From: Clostridiales bacterium
Lineage (GTDB): Bacteria > Bacillota > Clostridia > Oscillospirales > Acutalibacteraceae
DNA length: 64,000 nt
Direction: 5' to 3'
Assembly (NCBI GenBank): GCA_018364155.1
Contig: JAGZMM010000001.1
Location: 62,001-126,000, forward strand
Below are positions 1-8,730 of this stretch, one piece after another; positions within the stretch are counted from its first letter, which is position 1; each line of letters begins with the position of its first letter. The notes beneath the pieces are model-generated. The model was given only the letters and a program-made list of their open reading frames with translations. It searched no databases and was not told the origin of the DNA. Made by a program: the position numbers and the translations under genes.

Positions 1-1340
1 GAAATGGCCACCGGTACAAAGGAAGTGAGGAAGCCACCCAGCATGCCCGCCCAGGCCCCGGCCTTATTGATGCCTTTCCAGTAGAGGGACACCGCGTAAG
101 GCGCCAGGAAGGAGCCGGAGATGATTCCCCAGGAATAGGACATCATGTCGAGAATGGGGGTATCGGAATTGGCGATAAAGTAAGACAGGATGATGAACAG
201 CAAACAGAACACCCGTGTAAAGGTAGCGGTGGTGTTTTCTCCCATGTTCTTGAGAATCTTGGATTTGACCAGATCCATGGACACCGTGGAGCTGGCGGTG
301 ATGGTGATGCTCGACAGGGTGGAAACCGAGGCGGCGATGAGCAGCACGAGCACCACGCCCAACAGAATGTACGGCAGGCCCGCGTCGTTGAGCATGTTGG
401 GGATGATGTAGTCCGCTCCTCCGGCCGGAAGGCCGTTTTCTCCGCCGGTAAAGGTAAACAGGTGGGAGAAAGCGCCGATGGCGTAGCCGCCGCCTGCCAC
501 CAGTAGACAGAAGAAGGTGGAGATAATGACGCCGCGCTTAACCTCGTGGTCGTCCTTAATGGCATAATACTTGTGAATCATCTGCGGCAGGCCCCAGGTT
601 CCAAAGCTGGTCATCAGCACCGTGGCCCACAGAGAAACGTAATCCATCGTGCCCATGGGATGCTCGGCCATGTACGCCTGCATGCGTTCAATGCCGGAGG
701 CAAGGCCGCCCACCTGCTGGCAGCGGAATACCGCAAACAAAAGCGCCGCCACGCCGAACATCATGATGATGCCCTGGACAAAATCGGCCTTCAGCGTGGC
801 CACATAGCCGCCCAAAATTACGATCAAAGCGGAGGCCACCGCAATGATGATCATGCAGATGGTATCGTCCACCCCCAGAAGCACTGAACAGACGCTGGTA
901 AGCCCCTTGTAAACGGAAGCGGAGTAGGGGAGCAGGAAGATGAAAATGACCGCCACAGCAAACAGTTTCATCGACTGGCTTCCAAAGCGCTTTTCAAAAA
1001 GCTGTGGCATGGACTTGATATCGTGCTGCCTGGTGACCTTGCGGGTGCGTTTTGCCAGCACCAGCCATGCAAGCATAGCCCCGATGATAGCGTTGCCGAT
1101 GCCGGGGAGCACTGCCCAAAGACCGTATTTCCAGCCTGAGCCTCCTGCGTACCCTACGAACATGACCGCAGAGAAATAAGAGGTGCCGTAGGACAACGCG
1201 GAAATCCACGCCCCCGCGTTTCGTCCGCCCACCGTGAAGGTAGAAATGTCCCGGCTGTTGCGGGAGTTTAAAATGGCGATGACCAGCATAAACACCGCAT
1301 ACACCGCAATGACGACCCAGATGGTCATTTCCTTGCTCAA
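1..1340 (-). CDS. Sodium:solute symporter (SSS family), 3' part beyond window
   Basis: Reading the minus strand from a TTG at 1340 gives an open frame to the window edge (about 446 codons, C-terminus missing). It is strongly hydrophobic with many membrane segments and has the layout of the sodium/solute symporter family (proline/pantothenate type): an early GGRN motif after the first membrane helix, followed by GTSYFSAVMFVGYAG, and a later GAWAGMLGG stretch. The family couples Na+ entry to uptake of a small organic solute across the cytoplasmic membrane; the substrate cannot be read from sequence. The TTG is chosen because GGAAGGG lies about 8 nt upstream; an in-frame ATG at 1328 is the alternative. 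It is divergent from the acetyltransferase at 1545. Confidence 0.85.
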   Translation of the reverse strand, partial: MSKEMTIWVVIAVYAVFMLVIAILNSRNSRDISTFTVGGRNAGAWISALSYGTSYFSAVMFVGYAGGSGWKYGLWAVLPGIGNAIIGAMLAWLVLAKRTRKVTRQHDIKSMPQLFEKRFGSQSMKLFAVAVIFIFLLPYSASVYKGLTSVCSVLLGVDDTICMIIIAVASALIVILGGYVATLKADFVQGIIMMFGVAALLFAVFRCQQVGGLASGIERMQAYMAEHPMGTMDYVSLWATVLMTSFGTWGLPQMIHKYYAIKDDHEVKRGVIISTFFCLLVAGGGYAIGAFSHLFTFTGGENGLPAGGADYIIPNMLNDAGLPYILLGVVLVLLIAASVSTLSSITITASSTVSMDLVKSKILKNMGENTTATFTRVFCLLFIILSYFIANSDTPILDMMSYSWGIISGSFLAPYAVSLYWKGINKAGAWAGMLGGFLTSFVPVAI

Positions 1341-1481
1341 GAGTAAACCCTTCCTTCTTCATTTTTTACCCCACAAGCACTTTAAAGCTTTAAAGCGTTT
1401 AACTGCTACTGGTATCATACTCGATTTTTTCGCCAAAAGCAAGCCCCAAGCTTCACTTTTTTCCGGTTTTCGGCAAAAAAA

Positions 1482-1510
1482 TTGAAAGGGGCGGCGCGAC
1501 GTGGTAGAAT
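1482..1510 (+). promoter_or_regulatory. SigA-type promoter of the acetyltransferase gene
   Basis: TTGAAA at 1482-1487 and TAGAAT at 1505-1510 are separated by exactly 17 nt, 35 nt ahead of the start codon at 1545. Both boxes match the housekeeping consensus at five of six positions. Confidence 0.7.
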
Positions 1511-1544
1511 AAGAACCACTTACATTGGAAAAGAGGGGCCGACT

Positions 1545-2048
1545 ATGGATTTTCTTCTACGCCCATGGCAGGAAAGCGACATTGAGAGTGTGGCCAAACA
1601 CGCCGACAACAAAAAAATCGCAGACAATCTGCGCGACGCCTTTCCCCATCCTTACCGGTACGAGGACGCAGCGGCTTATGTGCGTTCTTGTCTGGACGCG
1701 CCCGAGGAGAAGCAGTGCGTGCGGGCCATTGAGGTGAACGGGGAAGCGGTGGGCAGCATCGGCGTCTTTGTGGGAGAGGACGTTTGCTGCAAAAGCGCGG
1801 AAATTGGGTATTGGCTTGCAGAGGAATACTGGGGCAACGGCATCATGAGCCGGGCCATCCGGCTTTTATGCGAAGAGGCTTTTGCACGCTACGACCTGGT
1901 GCGCATTTACGCCGAGCCTTTCGCGCACAATGTGGGCTCCAAGCGGGCGCTGGAAAAGGCCGGGTTCGAGCTGGAAGGGGTGCTGCACCGCAGCATCTAC
2001 AAAAACGGCAAGGTTTTCGATTCCTGCATTTACGCTCTTTTGCGCTGA
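1545..2048 (+). CDS. GNAT acetyltransferase (RimJ/RimL-like)
   Basis: A 167-residue GNAT-fold N-acetyltransferase that would transfer acetyl from acetyl-CoA to an amine. The N-terminus (FLLRPWQESDIESVAKHA) is the usual start of the RimJ/RimL-like group; the acetyl-CoA loop and following helix lie in EIGYWLAEEYWGNGIM, and the C-terminal NVGSKRALEKAGFELEG is the typical motif near the CoA pocket. The substrate (ribosomal protein, antibiotic or small molecule) is not predictable. The ATG at 1545 is preferred over upstream non-ATG codons because AGAGG precedes it and the protein then starts at the conserved motif. It is a single-gene unit, with its own promoter and a terminator at 2073. Confidence 0.85.
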   Translation: MDFLLRPWQESDIESVAKHADNKKIADNLRDAFPHPYRYEDAAAYVRSCLDAPEEKQCVRAIEVNGEAVGSIGVFVGEDVCCKSAEIGYWLAEEYWGNGIMSRAIRLLCEEAFARYDLVRIYAEPFAHNVGSKRALEKAGFELEGVLHRSIYKNGKVFDSCIYALLR

Positions 2049-2072
2049 GAAAAAGAACCCTAAGCAAAAGCC

Positions 2073-2091
2073 ACCGGCTAGGCCGGTTTTT
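2073..2091 (+). terminator. Intrinsic terminator after acetyltransferase gene
   Basis: ACCGGC (2073-2078) and GCCGGT (2082-2087) form a 6-bp hairpin with a TAG loop, running into a T tract. It lies 25 nt after the stop codon. Confidence 0.65.
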
Positions 2092-2105
2092 GTTACAAAG
2101 GCCTA

Positions 2106-2134
2106 TTGTGTTTTTTGGAGTAAAACGGTATAAT
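2106..2134 (+). promoter_or_regulatory. SigA-type promoter of the sufCB-like pair
   Basis: TTGTGT (2106-2111), a 17-nt spacer and a perfect TATAAT (2129-2134). Just downstream, in the expected early transcript, a palindrome GTTGC-ATG-GCAAC lies at 2143-2155 and a hairpin CCGGG-N6-CCCGG at 2178-2193. Either could be an operator or a leader structure; no known regulator motif is recognised. Confidence 0.7.
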
Positions 2135-2219
2135 ATAGTCCGGTTGCATGGCAACATGACCGCGGCAAAAAATAAGCCGGGTTTTGTCCCGGTTGGACGC
2201 AGAAATAGGAGAGAGGCAC

Positions 2220-2951
2220 ATGCTGCAGCTTGAAAACGTTTCCCTGTCCGTAGACGACGGCAAGGAAATCCTCAAACATATTGATCTCACCATAGAGGGC
2301 GGCAAATTTGTCGTCATCACCGGCCCCAACGGCGGCGGAAAATCAACCTTAGCGAAAACCATCGCCGGCATTCTTTCTCCCGCCGAGGGAACCATCCGTT
2401 TTGACGGCGAGGACATCACCAATCGTTCCATCACCGAGCGGGCAAATCTGGGCATCGGTTTTGCCTTTCAACAGCCGGTGCGCTTTAAGGGAATCACCGT
2501 GCGGGACATGATTCGTCTGGCAGCGGGGGGCGATCTGCCCGAGTCCCAGCTTTGCACCTATTTGTGCGATGTGGGGCTTTGCGCGAAGGACTATATTGAC
2601 CGCGAGCTTAACGCCAGCCTGTCGGGCGGAGAAATCAAGCGCATTGAAATCGCCATGTCGCTGGCGCGCAAATCCAAGCTTACCATTTTTGACGAGCCGG
2701 AGGCCGGGATTGACCTGTGGAGCTTCAATAACCTCATCGAGGTATTCCTTAAGCTGCGCCGGGAGATCCAAGGCTCTTCCATTCTGATCATCTCCCACCA
2801 GGAGCGGATTCTGGAGATTGCCGACGAAATTGTCGTGCTTGCTGACGGGAAGATTACCGCCCAAGGGCCGAGGGATCGGATCCTGCCCCAACTTCTCAAG
2901 GGGGAAAGCTGCTCGTTCTGCCCCAATCAGGAGGGATTTTGCCATGAATGA
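2220..2951 (+). CDS. sufC: SufC-like Fe-S assembly ATPase
   Basis: A 243-residue ABC-type soluble ATPase. Walker A is GPNGGGKST (residues 35-43), the signature is LSGGEIKR, and Walker B is LTIFDEPEAGIDLW; the EPEAGID variant, rather than EPTSGLD, is characteristic of SufC-like ATPases. It would power the scaffold encoded by the next gene to build or release Fe-S clusters in the cytosol. The start is ATG 2220, behind AGGAGAG. The stop overlaps the next gene by 8 nt, implying translational coupling. The C-terminus carries Cys residues (ESCSFCPNQEGFC) that E. coli SufC lacks. No sufS, sufU or sufD follows, so this is the two-gene form of the system. Confidence 0.88.
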   Translation: MLQLENVSLSVDDGKEILKHIDLTIEGGKFVVITGPNGGGKSTLAKTIAGILSPAEGTIRFDGEDITNRSITERANLGIGFAFQQPVRFKGITVRDMIRLAAGGDLPESQLCTYLCDVGLCAKDYIDRELNASLSGGEIKRIEIAMSLARKSKLTIFDEPEAGIDLWSFNNLIEVFLKLRREIQGSSILIISHQERILEIADEIVVLADGKITAQGPRDRILPQLLKGESCSFCPNQEGFCHE

Positions 2952-3861
2952 TATTACCAAAAATCTGCTCGAGCTGATTTCGGATCTGTCCGGAGTGCCC
3001 GGCGGCGCCTACAACATCCGGGAAGACGGGCAGTGCGCCGCCCGGCAGTCCACCGAGCATATCCAGATCAACCCGAAGACCGATAAGCCCGGCATCGACA
3101 TCATCGTCCAACCGGAAACCAAGGGCGAAACGGTATACATCCCCGCCTGCGTGACCCATTCGGACGTCAATGACTTGGTGTATAACGACTTTTATATCGG
3201 GGACGACGCGGATGTAACAGTAGTGGCCGGCTGCGGCGTGCACACCGATGGGGAAGAGGAATCCCAGCACAACGGCATTCATCGGTTTTTCCTGGGAAAA
3301 AACGCCCGGGTCAAGTATGTGGAAAAGCACATCGGCGTGGGCAAGGGAACTGGCAAGCGTGTCATCAATCCCCGCACCTTTGTAGACATCGGCGAGGGCG
3401 GCTATCTGGAGATGGACACCACTCAGATCAAAGGGGTGGATTCCACCAACCGGGTGACCAGAGGCGTGCTGGGAGAAAACGCCAAGCTGGTCATCAAGGA
3501 AAAGATCATGACCGACGGGGAACAGACCGCTGAAACCAACTTTGAGGTGGACCTTAACGGCATCGGTGCGGGGGCCGACTTAATTTCCCGGTCGGTGGCA
3601 AAAGGCCGTTCCAAGCAGGTGTTCCGCTCTAAGATCAACGGCAATACCAACTGCTCGGGACACTCCGAGTGCGACGCCATTATCATGGACGAGGGCGTGG
3701 TCAGCGCCATTCCGGAGCTCACCGCCAACCATGTGGACGCCGCCCTGATCCACGAGGCCGCCATCGGCAAGATTGCAGGGGAGCAGATTGTCAAGCTTAT
3801 GACGCTGGGCCTGACCGAGGAAGAGGCGGAAGCGAAAATCATCGAAGGTTTTTTGAAATAA
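2944..3861 (+). CDS. SufB/SufD-like Fe-S scaffold of the minimal SUF system
   Basis: A 305-residue protein of the SufBD core family, much shorter than full SufB (about 480). It has the beta-helix core with short repeating stretches (TFVDIGEGGYLEMDTTQI), and the C-terminus GHSECDAIIMDEGVVSAIP-ELTANHVDAALIHEAAIGKI aligns with the SufB/SufD C-terminal region, which supplies cluster-binding residues at the dimer interface. The overlap with the SufC-like gene and the absence of other suf genes match the two-component SmsCB/SUF-like minimal system described in archaea and anaerobic bacteria. Its role would be to assemble Fe-S clusters for the many ferredoxin-type enzymes of an anaerobe. A strong terminator follows. 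Confidence 0.85.
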   Translation: MNDITKNLLELISDLSGVPGGAYNIREDGQCAARQSTEHIQINPKTDKPGIDIIVQPETKGETVYIPACVTHSDVNDLVYNDFYIGDDADVTVVAGCGVHTDGEEESQHNGIHRFFLGKNARVKYVEKHIGVGKGTGKRVINPRTFVDIGEGGYLEMDTTQIKGVDSTNRVTRGVLGENAKLVIKEKIMTDGEQTAETNFEVDLNGIGAGADLISRSVAKGRSKQVFRSKINGNTNCSGHSECDAIIMDEGVVSAIPELTANHVDAALIHEAAIGKIAGEQIVKLMTLGLTEEEAEAKIIEGFLK

Positions 3862-3873
3862 GAAGCGGCAAAG

Positions 3874-3915
3874 AAAAAGGAAGGCATCGGTTTAACCCGA
3901 TGCCTTCCTTTTTTT
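3874..3915 (+). terminator. Strong terminator after the sufCB-like pair
   Basis: A 17-bp perfect stem (3874-3890 with 3897-3913), 6-nt loop and T tract. The A-rich 5' side means it could also act on minus-strand transcription. Confidence 0.9.
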
Positions 3916-3989
3916 CATAAAAGCCATGCGTGATATTTTTCCTGGACTGCCCATGAGGTTCCCGAAGCGGCAGGGAGGCAGGTGCGCGC

Positions 3990-4571
3990 TTATGCGTCCA
4001 TGGGATAGGTGTAGGTTGCGAAAGATTCGCCCGATGCTGTATCTTGCAGCGTTACCGTCACGCAGACTTCTTCAGAACTTACCCCGTGAAAAATCTGGTA
4101 CAATATCGCATAGATTCCAGTGGTGGACAAAGCAGCGGAATCATAGCCCTCCTGGTAGGCGGCCTGGTCGGCGAGCAAGACGATGTTTTGATACCCCTGA
4201 TCCGCCTGTGCTCCTTTGATGGAAGGAAAGGTGGTCCCTTCCTGGAAAGAGGCCATCAGGTTCTCCAAATCGCTCTGGGCGCTTTCGGCCATCCGGTCAT
4301 ACACCGTTTGGCTCATCCGATAGGTCAGAGAACCGTCATCATTTTCCGTGACCTCCGCCACCCCGTTCGAATAGGCGTTCTTTTTCGTTTGCTCCACATT
4401 TGCGCCATCTAAAAGGACGGACGGGATGACTACGGTCATATTCGCATTTGCAATGGCCTGGGAAGAAGCAGAGGAGACCGGGGCAGATGCCGCATCCTGT
4501 GCAGAACAGCCGGTCAGCATTCCCAAAAACGACAGGCACAAAAGCAAGGTGGCCCATTTTTTTGCATGCAT
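3990..4571 (-). CDS. Secreted lipoprotein of unknown function
   Basis: A 193-residue protein with a classic lipoprotein signal: Lys residues after the start, a hydrophobic run and the lipobox LTGC, so it is predicted to be lipid-anchored on the outer face of the membrane. A Ser/Ala-rich linker follows. The mature part has alternating short strands and helices, with LTYRMSQTVYDRMAESAQSD near the middle; no catalytic motif is evident. The start ATG at 4571 follows GGAGAG at normal spacing. It is a single gene, convergent with the sufCB-like pair. I do not recognise a named family. Confidence 0.75.
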   Translation of the reverse strand: MHAKKWATLLLCLSFLGMLTGCSAQDAASAPVSSASSQAIANANMTVVIPSVLLDGANVEQTKKNAYSNGVAEVTENDDGSLTYRMSQTVYDRMAESAQSDLENLMASFQEGTTFPSIKGAQADQGYQNIVLLADQAAYQEGYDSAALSTTGIYAILYQIFHGVSSEEVCVTVTLQDTASGESFATYTYPMDA

Positions 4572-4798
4572 GGCATTCTCTCCTTAAACCGCGTCCATCC
4601 GCACGGAATGATTTATGCGAAGATATGGATGGAGAATAAAGCCATTATAGCACATTTGAAGAAAGCCCGCATGGAAAATGCAAGTTATTTTTGGTAAGGA
4701 CCAAAGGAAACAGGGAAAGAAAACAGAGAAGATTTCCGGAAACCTTTGTATAATATGAACGAAATAAGAAGAATTTGTGGTTTTATTCGGAATAAAGA

Positions 4799-4827
4799 TT
4801 GAAATATCTGTGAATACATGGCATAAT
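4799..4827 (+). promoter_or_regulatory. SigA-type promoter of the NSS transporter
   Basis: TTGAAA (4799-4804), 17-nt spacer, CATAAT (4822-4827), 42 nt before the start codon. Both boxes are one base off consensus. Confidence 0.65.
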
Positions 4828-4868
4828 CAATATCTATGATGCGCTTTCCTTTTTAAAAGGAAAGAATA

Positions 4869-6248
4869 ATGCAAATGAAAAGGATGTCGGTCATGAAAGA
4901 ACGAAGTAACTTTTCCAGCAGAATCGGTTTTGTACTGGCTGCGGCGGGTTCTGCAGTGGGCTTGGGAAACATCTGGCGGTTTCCCTATCTGGCAGCGAAA
5001 TACGGCGGTGGAATATTCCTGCTTGTTTATATCATTCTGGCGGTCACCTTTGGATTTACCCTGATGATCGCGGAAATCGCTCTGGGCCGGAGAACCGGTT
5101 TGAGCGCCATCGGCGCGTTCCGGTCGCTTAATAAGAAATTCTCCTTTTTGGGCTGGCTGACCTCCATTGTCCCGATGATTATTCTCCCTTATTACTGTGT
5201 CATCGGCGGCTGGGTGGTCAAATACTTTGCCTCTTACGTGGCTGGAGACGGCAGCGCCGCCGCCGGAAACGACTTTTTCTCGAGCTTTATCGCTCAGCCC
5301 ATGCAGCCGATCTTTTGGCTTTGCGTGTTTATCGCGGCGACTGCGATCATTGTGCTGCTCGGGGTGCAGAAGGGCATTGAGAAGGCCAGTAAGATTTTGA
5401 TGCCGATTTTGGTGGTACTCTCCATTGTAGTGGCGGTGTATACCATTACCATGCCAGGCGCGTGGGAAGGCGTGCTTTACTACATCACGCCCGATTTCAG
5501 TAAATTTTCTCCCATGACAGTGTTAGCCGCCCTGGGCCAGCTCTTTTACTCCATGTCTCTTGCCATGGGCATTATGATTACCTATGGCTCTTATATGAAA
5601 AAGGAAGCGAACCTGGAGAAGTCGGTCAAGCAGATTGAGATTTTTGACACCGGCATCGCCCTGGTGGCGGGACTGATGATTGTGCCGGCAGTGTTTGTCT
5701 TTTCTGGAGGCGACCAGTCCCAGCTTCAGCAGGGTCCGAGCCTGATGTTCGTCACACTGCCGAAGGTGTTCGAAAGCATGGGAACCGGCGGCCTTGTAAT
5801 CGGCGCAGCCTTCTTCCTGTTGGTTTTGTTCGCCGCGCTTACTTCCGCCATCTCGCTCATGGAAACGGTTGTGTCCATCCTTCAGGATAAGCTTCATTGG
5901 AACCGCAAGGTTACCTGTCTGGTGGTGGCGATAGGTGCAATTTTGATTGGTGTACCGTCTTCTTTGGGTTTTGGCGTGTGGGAAAACATCCAGATTCTCG
6001 GCATGTCCATCCTTGACTTCTTCGATTTCCTCAGCAATAGTGTGCTTATGCCTATCGTGGCCTTCTTTACCTGTATTTTTGTAGGATGGATTATCAAGAC
6101 CAAAGTCATCTCCGACGAGGTCAAGCTTTCGTCAAAATTCCATGGTGAGAAAATGTTTGTGGTTATGATTAAGTACATTGCCCCGGTCCTGATCATCGCC
6201 ATTCTCATCAGCTCTATCCTGAACGCTACAGGAATTCTTGTGATTTAA
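4869..6248 (+). CDS. Sodium-dependent neurotransmitter-symporter-family (NSS) transporter
   Basis: A 459-residue membrane protein with the NSS hallmark GSAVGLGNIWRFPY in the first membrane segment, where LeuT-type transporters bind Na+ and substrate, and EIALGRR just after the second. About eleven to twelve hydrophobic segments follow, the usual bacterial size. It would import an amino acid or related amine with Na+. ATG 4869 sits 3 nt after an AAAGGAAAGAA site; the ATG at 4893 is equally plausible because it has AAGG 9 nt upstream and gives the N-terminus KERSNFSSRIGF common in the family. It is monocistronic, with its own promoter and terminator. Confidence 0.9.
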   Translation: MQMKRMSVMKERSNFSSRIGFVLAAAGSAVGLGNIWRFPYLAAKYGGGIFLLVYIILAVTFGFTLMIAEIALGRRTGLSAIGAFRSLNKKFSFLGWLTSIVPMIILPYYCVIGGWVVKYFASYVAGDGSAAAGNDFFSSFIAQPMQPIFWLCVFIAATAIIVLLGVQKGIEKASKILMPILVVLSIVVAVYTITMPGAWEGVLYYITPDFSKFSPMTVLAALGQLFYSMSLAMGIMITYGSYMKKEANLEKSVKQIEIFDTGIALVAGLMIVPAVFVFSGGDQSQLQQGPSLMFVTLPKVFESMGTGGLVIGAAFFLLVLFAALTSAISLMETVVSILQDKLHWNRKVTCLVVAIGAILIGVPSSLGFGVWENIQILGMSILDFFDFLSNSVLMPIVAFFTCIFVGWIIKTKVISDEVKLSSKFHGEKMFVVMIKYIAPVLIIAILISSILNATGILVI

Positions 6249-6273
6249 TCGGATTTTCGTATTTTGCGGCAGG

Positions 6274-6312
6274 AAATGCCTGCGGCGGTAACTCCGCCGC
6301 AGGCATTTCTAT
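6274..6312 (+). terminator. Terminator after NSS transporter
   Basis: A perfect 15-bp GC-rich stem (6274-6288 with 6294-6308) and a 5-nt loop, followed by a weak T tract. Confidence 0.8.
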
Positions 6313-6948
6313 TGTCAAACGCAAGCAGTCCACCTGCTAAGCCGGTATTTGCCGCTTTTACGCGGTCTGGTTACCGGCTTGATTCTAATCGGCATGCATC
6401 GTCACTGGTTTGAGCATGGACATGACGAAGTCAGTTAGGCTTTTTTGATATAGCAGTTTATGTCTGAAAGATTTGTTTACAGCAGTATTTTAAGGTCTGC
6501 ATCTTATTGTACATAAGATGCAGACCTGTTTTTTTAGATGAAATACAATCCGGCAGACATTACGTGTACAGAACTCCCGCTGCGAAACGGAAGAACCGCA
6601 GCGGGATGGTTGCATGGACGGAAATGGGTGCAAATTGGTTGAGCCGAATTGTTTGTGTATGGATTTTCGCGTTTTTCGTATCATTTTTTTGTATTCATAT
6701 GGATATCATTGTGTGCATAAATAATTTTTATGTTTAATAAACGATGGTTTTATTAGAAGGACAGATCCAAATCCAGTTCTGTTAATAAATCAAGAATGAT
6801 GAAAAAGCTGAAATGATTTCCTAATTTTTTGCTTTATTTAACAGAAAAATACATGTAGTATATCAAAAAAGAGAAGAAGTAAAATTTGTACGAAAAAATT
6901 TGTATAAATTATATATCGATAATTCATAAATGAAAAGCAGGAGAGTAT
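6313..6948. other. Gene-free, AT-rich structured stretch upstream of the natural-product locus
   Basis: I see no convincing gene in these 636 bases; the short frames here lack ribosome sites. The stretch holds three stem-loops. One has outer arms AAGCCGGTA (6339-6347) and TACCGGCTT (6372-6380) enclosing an inner CCGC/GCGG stem. The second, at 6493-6535, is terminator-like. The third pairs CCCGCTGCG (6576-6584) with CGCAGCGGG (6597-6605) and has no T tract. From about 6615 the sequence becomes very AT-rich; TTGTAC (6886-6891) plus TTATAT (6909-6914), 17 nt apart, is a weak candidate promoter for the following operon. Confidence 0.5.
6493..6535 (+). terminator. Orphan terminator-like hairpin
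   Basis: A perfect 15-bp stem (6493-6507 with 6513-6527), 5-nt loop and a run of seven T. No gene ends directly upstream, so it may end a short transcript starting in the 6313-6490 stretch or act as an attenuator for the biosynthetic operon. Confidence 0.7.
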
Positions 6949-8691
6949 ATGATACAAAGCTGGTTTGATCGAATGATCCCTTTCAATAGGAAAGAACAAA
7001 CAGTCATAAAGTATCTGGGAAAGCATATATCCTATAATTGGCTGCAAAACTGCATAGATAGAATCGCAAAAGAAATTTCCATGATTCCATGTCAGTCAAA
7101 GCAAATGGGCGCTATTGTTTTAGACCGTTCTCCGGAAATGATTGCGGCAATCATGGCCATGCTTCAAATGAAAATTACCTTTGTGCCCATTGATCCGAAC
7201 TTTCCCAAGGAGCGTATCGCATGGATGATACAAGATGCACAAGTGGATTTTATTGTATCCCAGAGCAAATACCAGCCGCTTTGTGACGGAATACCCAGTT
7301 GTTTCCTTGATCAGCCCTGTACGGAAGAAACCATCGGCGATGACTCCAAATTTGGGGAAAACCATCTTGCATATGTGGCCTATACTTCCGGAACCAGCGG
7401 CAACCCCAAAGGGGTGATGGTGACACGCAAAGGGTTATTTAACTTTATCGAGGGACTGGCAAAAAGAATCCCGTTTGAAGGGGTGCATCGCATTGCGTGT
7501 TTTACAACCATTTCCTTTGATATTTTTTTCGTAGAATCCATTGCCGCATTGTTTTATGGCTGGGAGATTGTATTGGCAAGCGAAGAAGAAAAGGACAATC
7601 CCAGAAGAATGGCAAAGCTGCTGACGGAAGAAAAGATCGAGGTTCTGCAGTTGACGCCTTCTCGATTGCAGCTTTTGTACAATTATGATGCGCAATTGGA
7701 GTCGCTGCAATCGGTAAAAATTTTGATGGTGGGAGGGGAACCGTTTCCAGATTCGCTGCTCAAATGCTTACAACAAAAAACGAATGCAAAAATTTACAAT
7801 ATGTATGGCCCCACAGAGTGTACCATATGGGCGACGGTATCGGAATTAACCCACAAAGAACACGCAGACATTGGCATGCCGCTGCCCAATATTGGAGTTT
7901 GGGTGGTGGACGATGTCCTTCGGCCGGTTCCAACGGGCCAGATTGGTGAGCTGTGTCTCTCGGGAGTGTGTTTGGCAGCTGGTTATCATAAGCAGCAAGC
8001 GTTAACCGCTCGGAGTTTTTGTCCTCTGCCGGAAAACGGGACGTTTCTTTATCGTACGGGCGATTATGTACGCTTCTTGCCCTCAGGCGACTTGGACTAC
8101 ATAGGGCGAAAGGACAACCAGATCAAATTGCACGGTTATCGGATCGAGCTGGAAGAAATCGAACACAACTTGCAATGTCATCCCGCAATCGAACGAGCGA
8201 TCGCATTGGCAGAAGGAACAGAGGAGCAAAAAGCGATTGTGTTGACATATTCCCGGTTAAAAAAGAAAGAAGTTTGCGATCATGAGCTTCGCTTGTGGTT
8301 AAAAGACCGGATCCCGGAATATATGCTCCCGGCCAGGTATGTAGAAATACAACGCTATCCGTTTACCGCCAACGGAAAAGTAGATCGAAAAGCGCTGGAA
8401 AGCCTGATAAAAAAGAAAAAGCCAGAAGAATGCGAAAGCCATGCTCCCGCCTCCTGCTATGAGCAGGAAATATGGAATGCAATACAGTCTGTCCGAAATC
8501 AAAGCGACGGCAGTGCGCCGGCGGAAGCGACATTGATGGAACTTGGAATTGATTCGTTATCCTTTATCCGAATCGCGGTCCATCTGGAGGAGGCGCTGGG
8601 CTTTGAATTTGAGGATCGGATGCTTGATTACAGGCTTTTTGAAACGGTTCGGGAATTATCCGATTATGTATCCAATCAGTTAAAAAAGTGA
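6949..8691 (+). CDS. NRPS-type adenylation-carrier didomain protein, glycine-like code
   Basis: A 580-residue stand-alone A-PCP protein. Adenylation motifs in order: A3 YTSGTSGNPKG (145-155), A4 ISFDIFFVE (188-196) with Asp191, A5 YGPTE (286-290), A7 YRTGD (368-372), A10 FTANGKVDRK with catalytic Lys477. A carrier domain closes the protein, with LGIDSL and the phosphopantetheine Ser536. There is no condensation or thioesterase domain. Aligning by eye to the GrsA phenylalanine domain gives specificity residues D-I-V-Q-M-G-M-I-W-K, close to the glycine code D-I-L-Q-L-G-L-I-W-K; Asp191 argues for an alpha-amino acid. It likely loads an amino acid, perhaps glycine, onto its own carrier for transfer elsewhere. 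It is the first gene of the biosynthetic operon. Confidence 0.9.
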   Translation: MIQSWFDRMIPFNRKEQTVIKYLGKHISYNWLQNCIDRIAKEISMIPCQSKQMGAIVLDRSPEMIAAIMAMLQMKITFVPIDPNFPKERIAWMIQDAQVDFIVSQSKYQPLCDGIPSCFLDQPCTEETIGDDSKFGENHLAYVAYTSGTSGNPKGVMVTRKGLFNFIEGLAKRIPFEGVHRIACFTTISFDIFFVESIAALFYGWEIVLASEEEKDNPRRMAKLLTEEKIEVLQLTPSRLQLLYNYDAQLESLQSVKILMVGGEPFPDSLLKCLQQKTNAKIYNMYGPTECTIWATVSELTHKEHADIGMPLPNIGVWVVDDVLRPVPTGQIGELCLSGVCLAAGYHKQQALTARSFCPLPENGTFLYRTGDYVRFLPSGDLDYIGRKDNQIKLHGYRIELEEIEHNLQCHPAIERAIALAEGTEEQKAIVLTYSRLKKKEVCDHELRLWLKDRIPEYMLPARYVEIQRYPFTANGKVDRKALESLIKKKKPEECESHAPASCYEQEIWNAIQSVRNQSDGSAPAEATLMELGIDSLSFIRIAVHLEEALGFEFEDRMLDYRLFETVRELSDYVSNQLKK

Positions 8692-8730
8692 CTTAGAAAA
8701 AAGCACAAAACATACAGACGGAGGGGTAAT

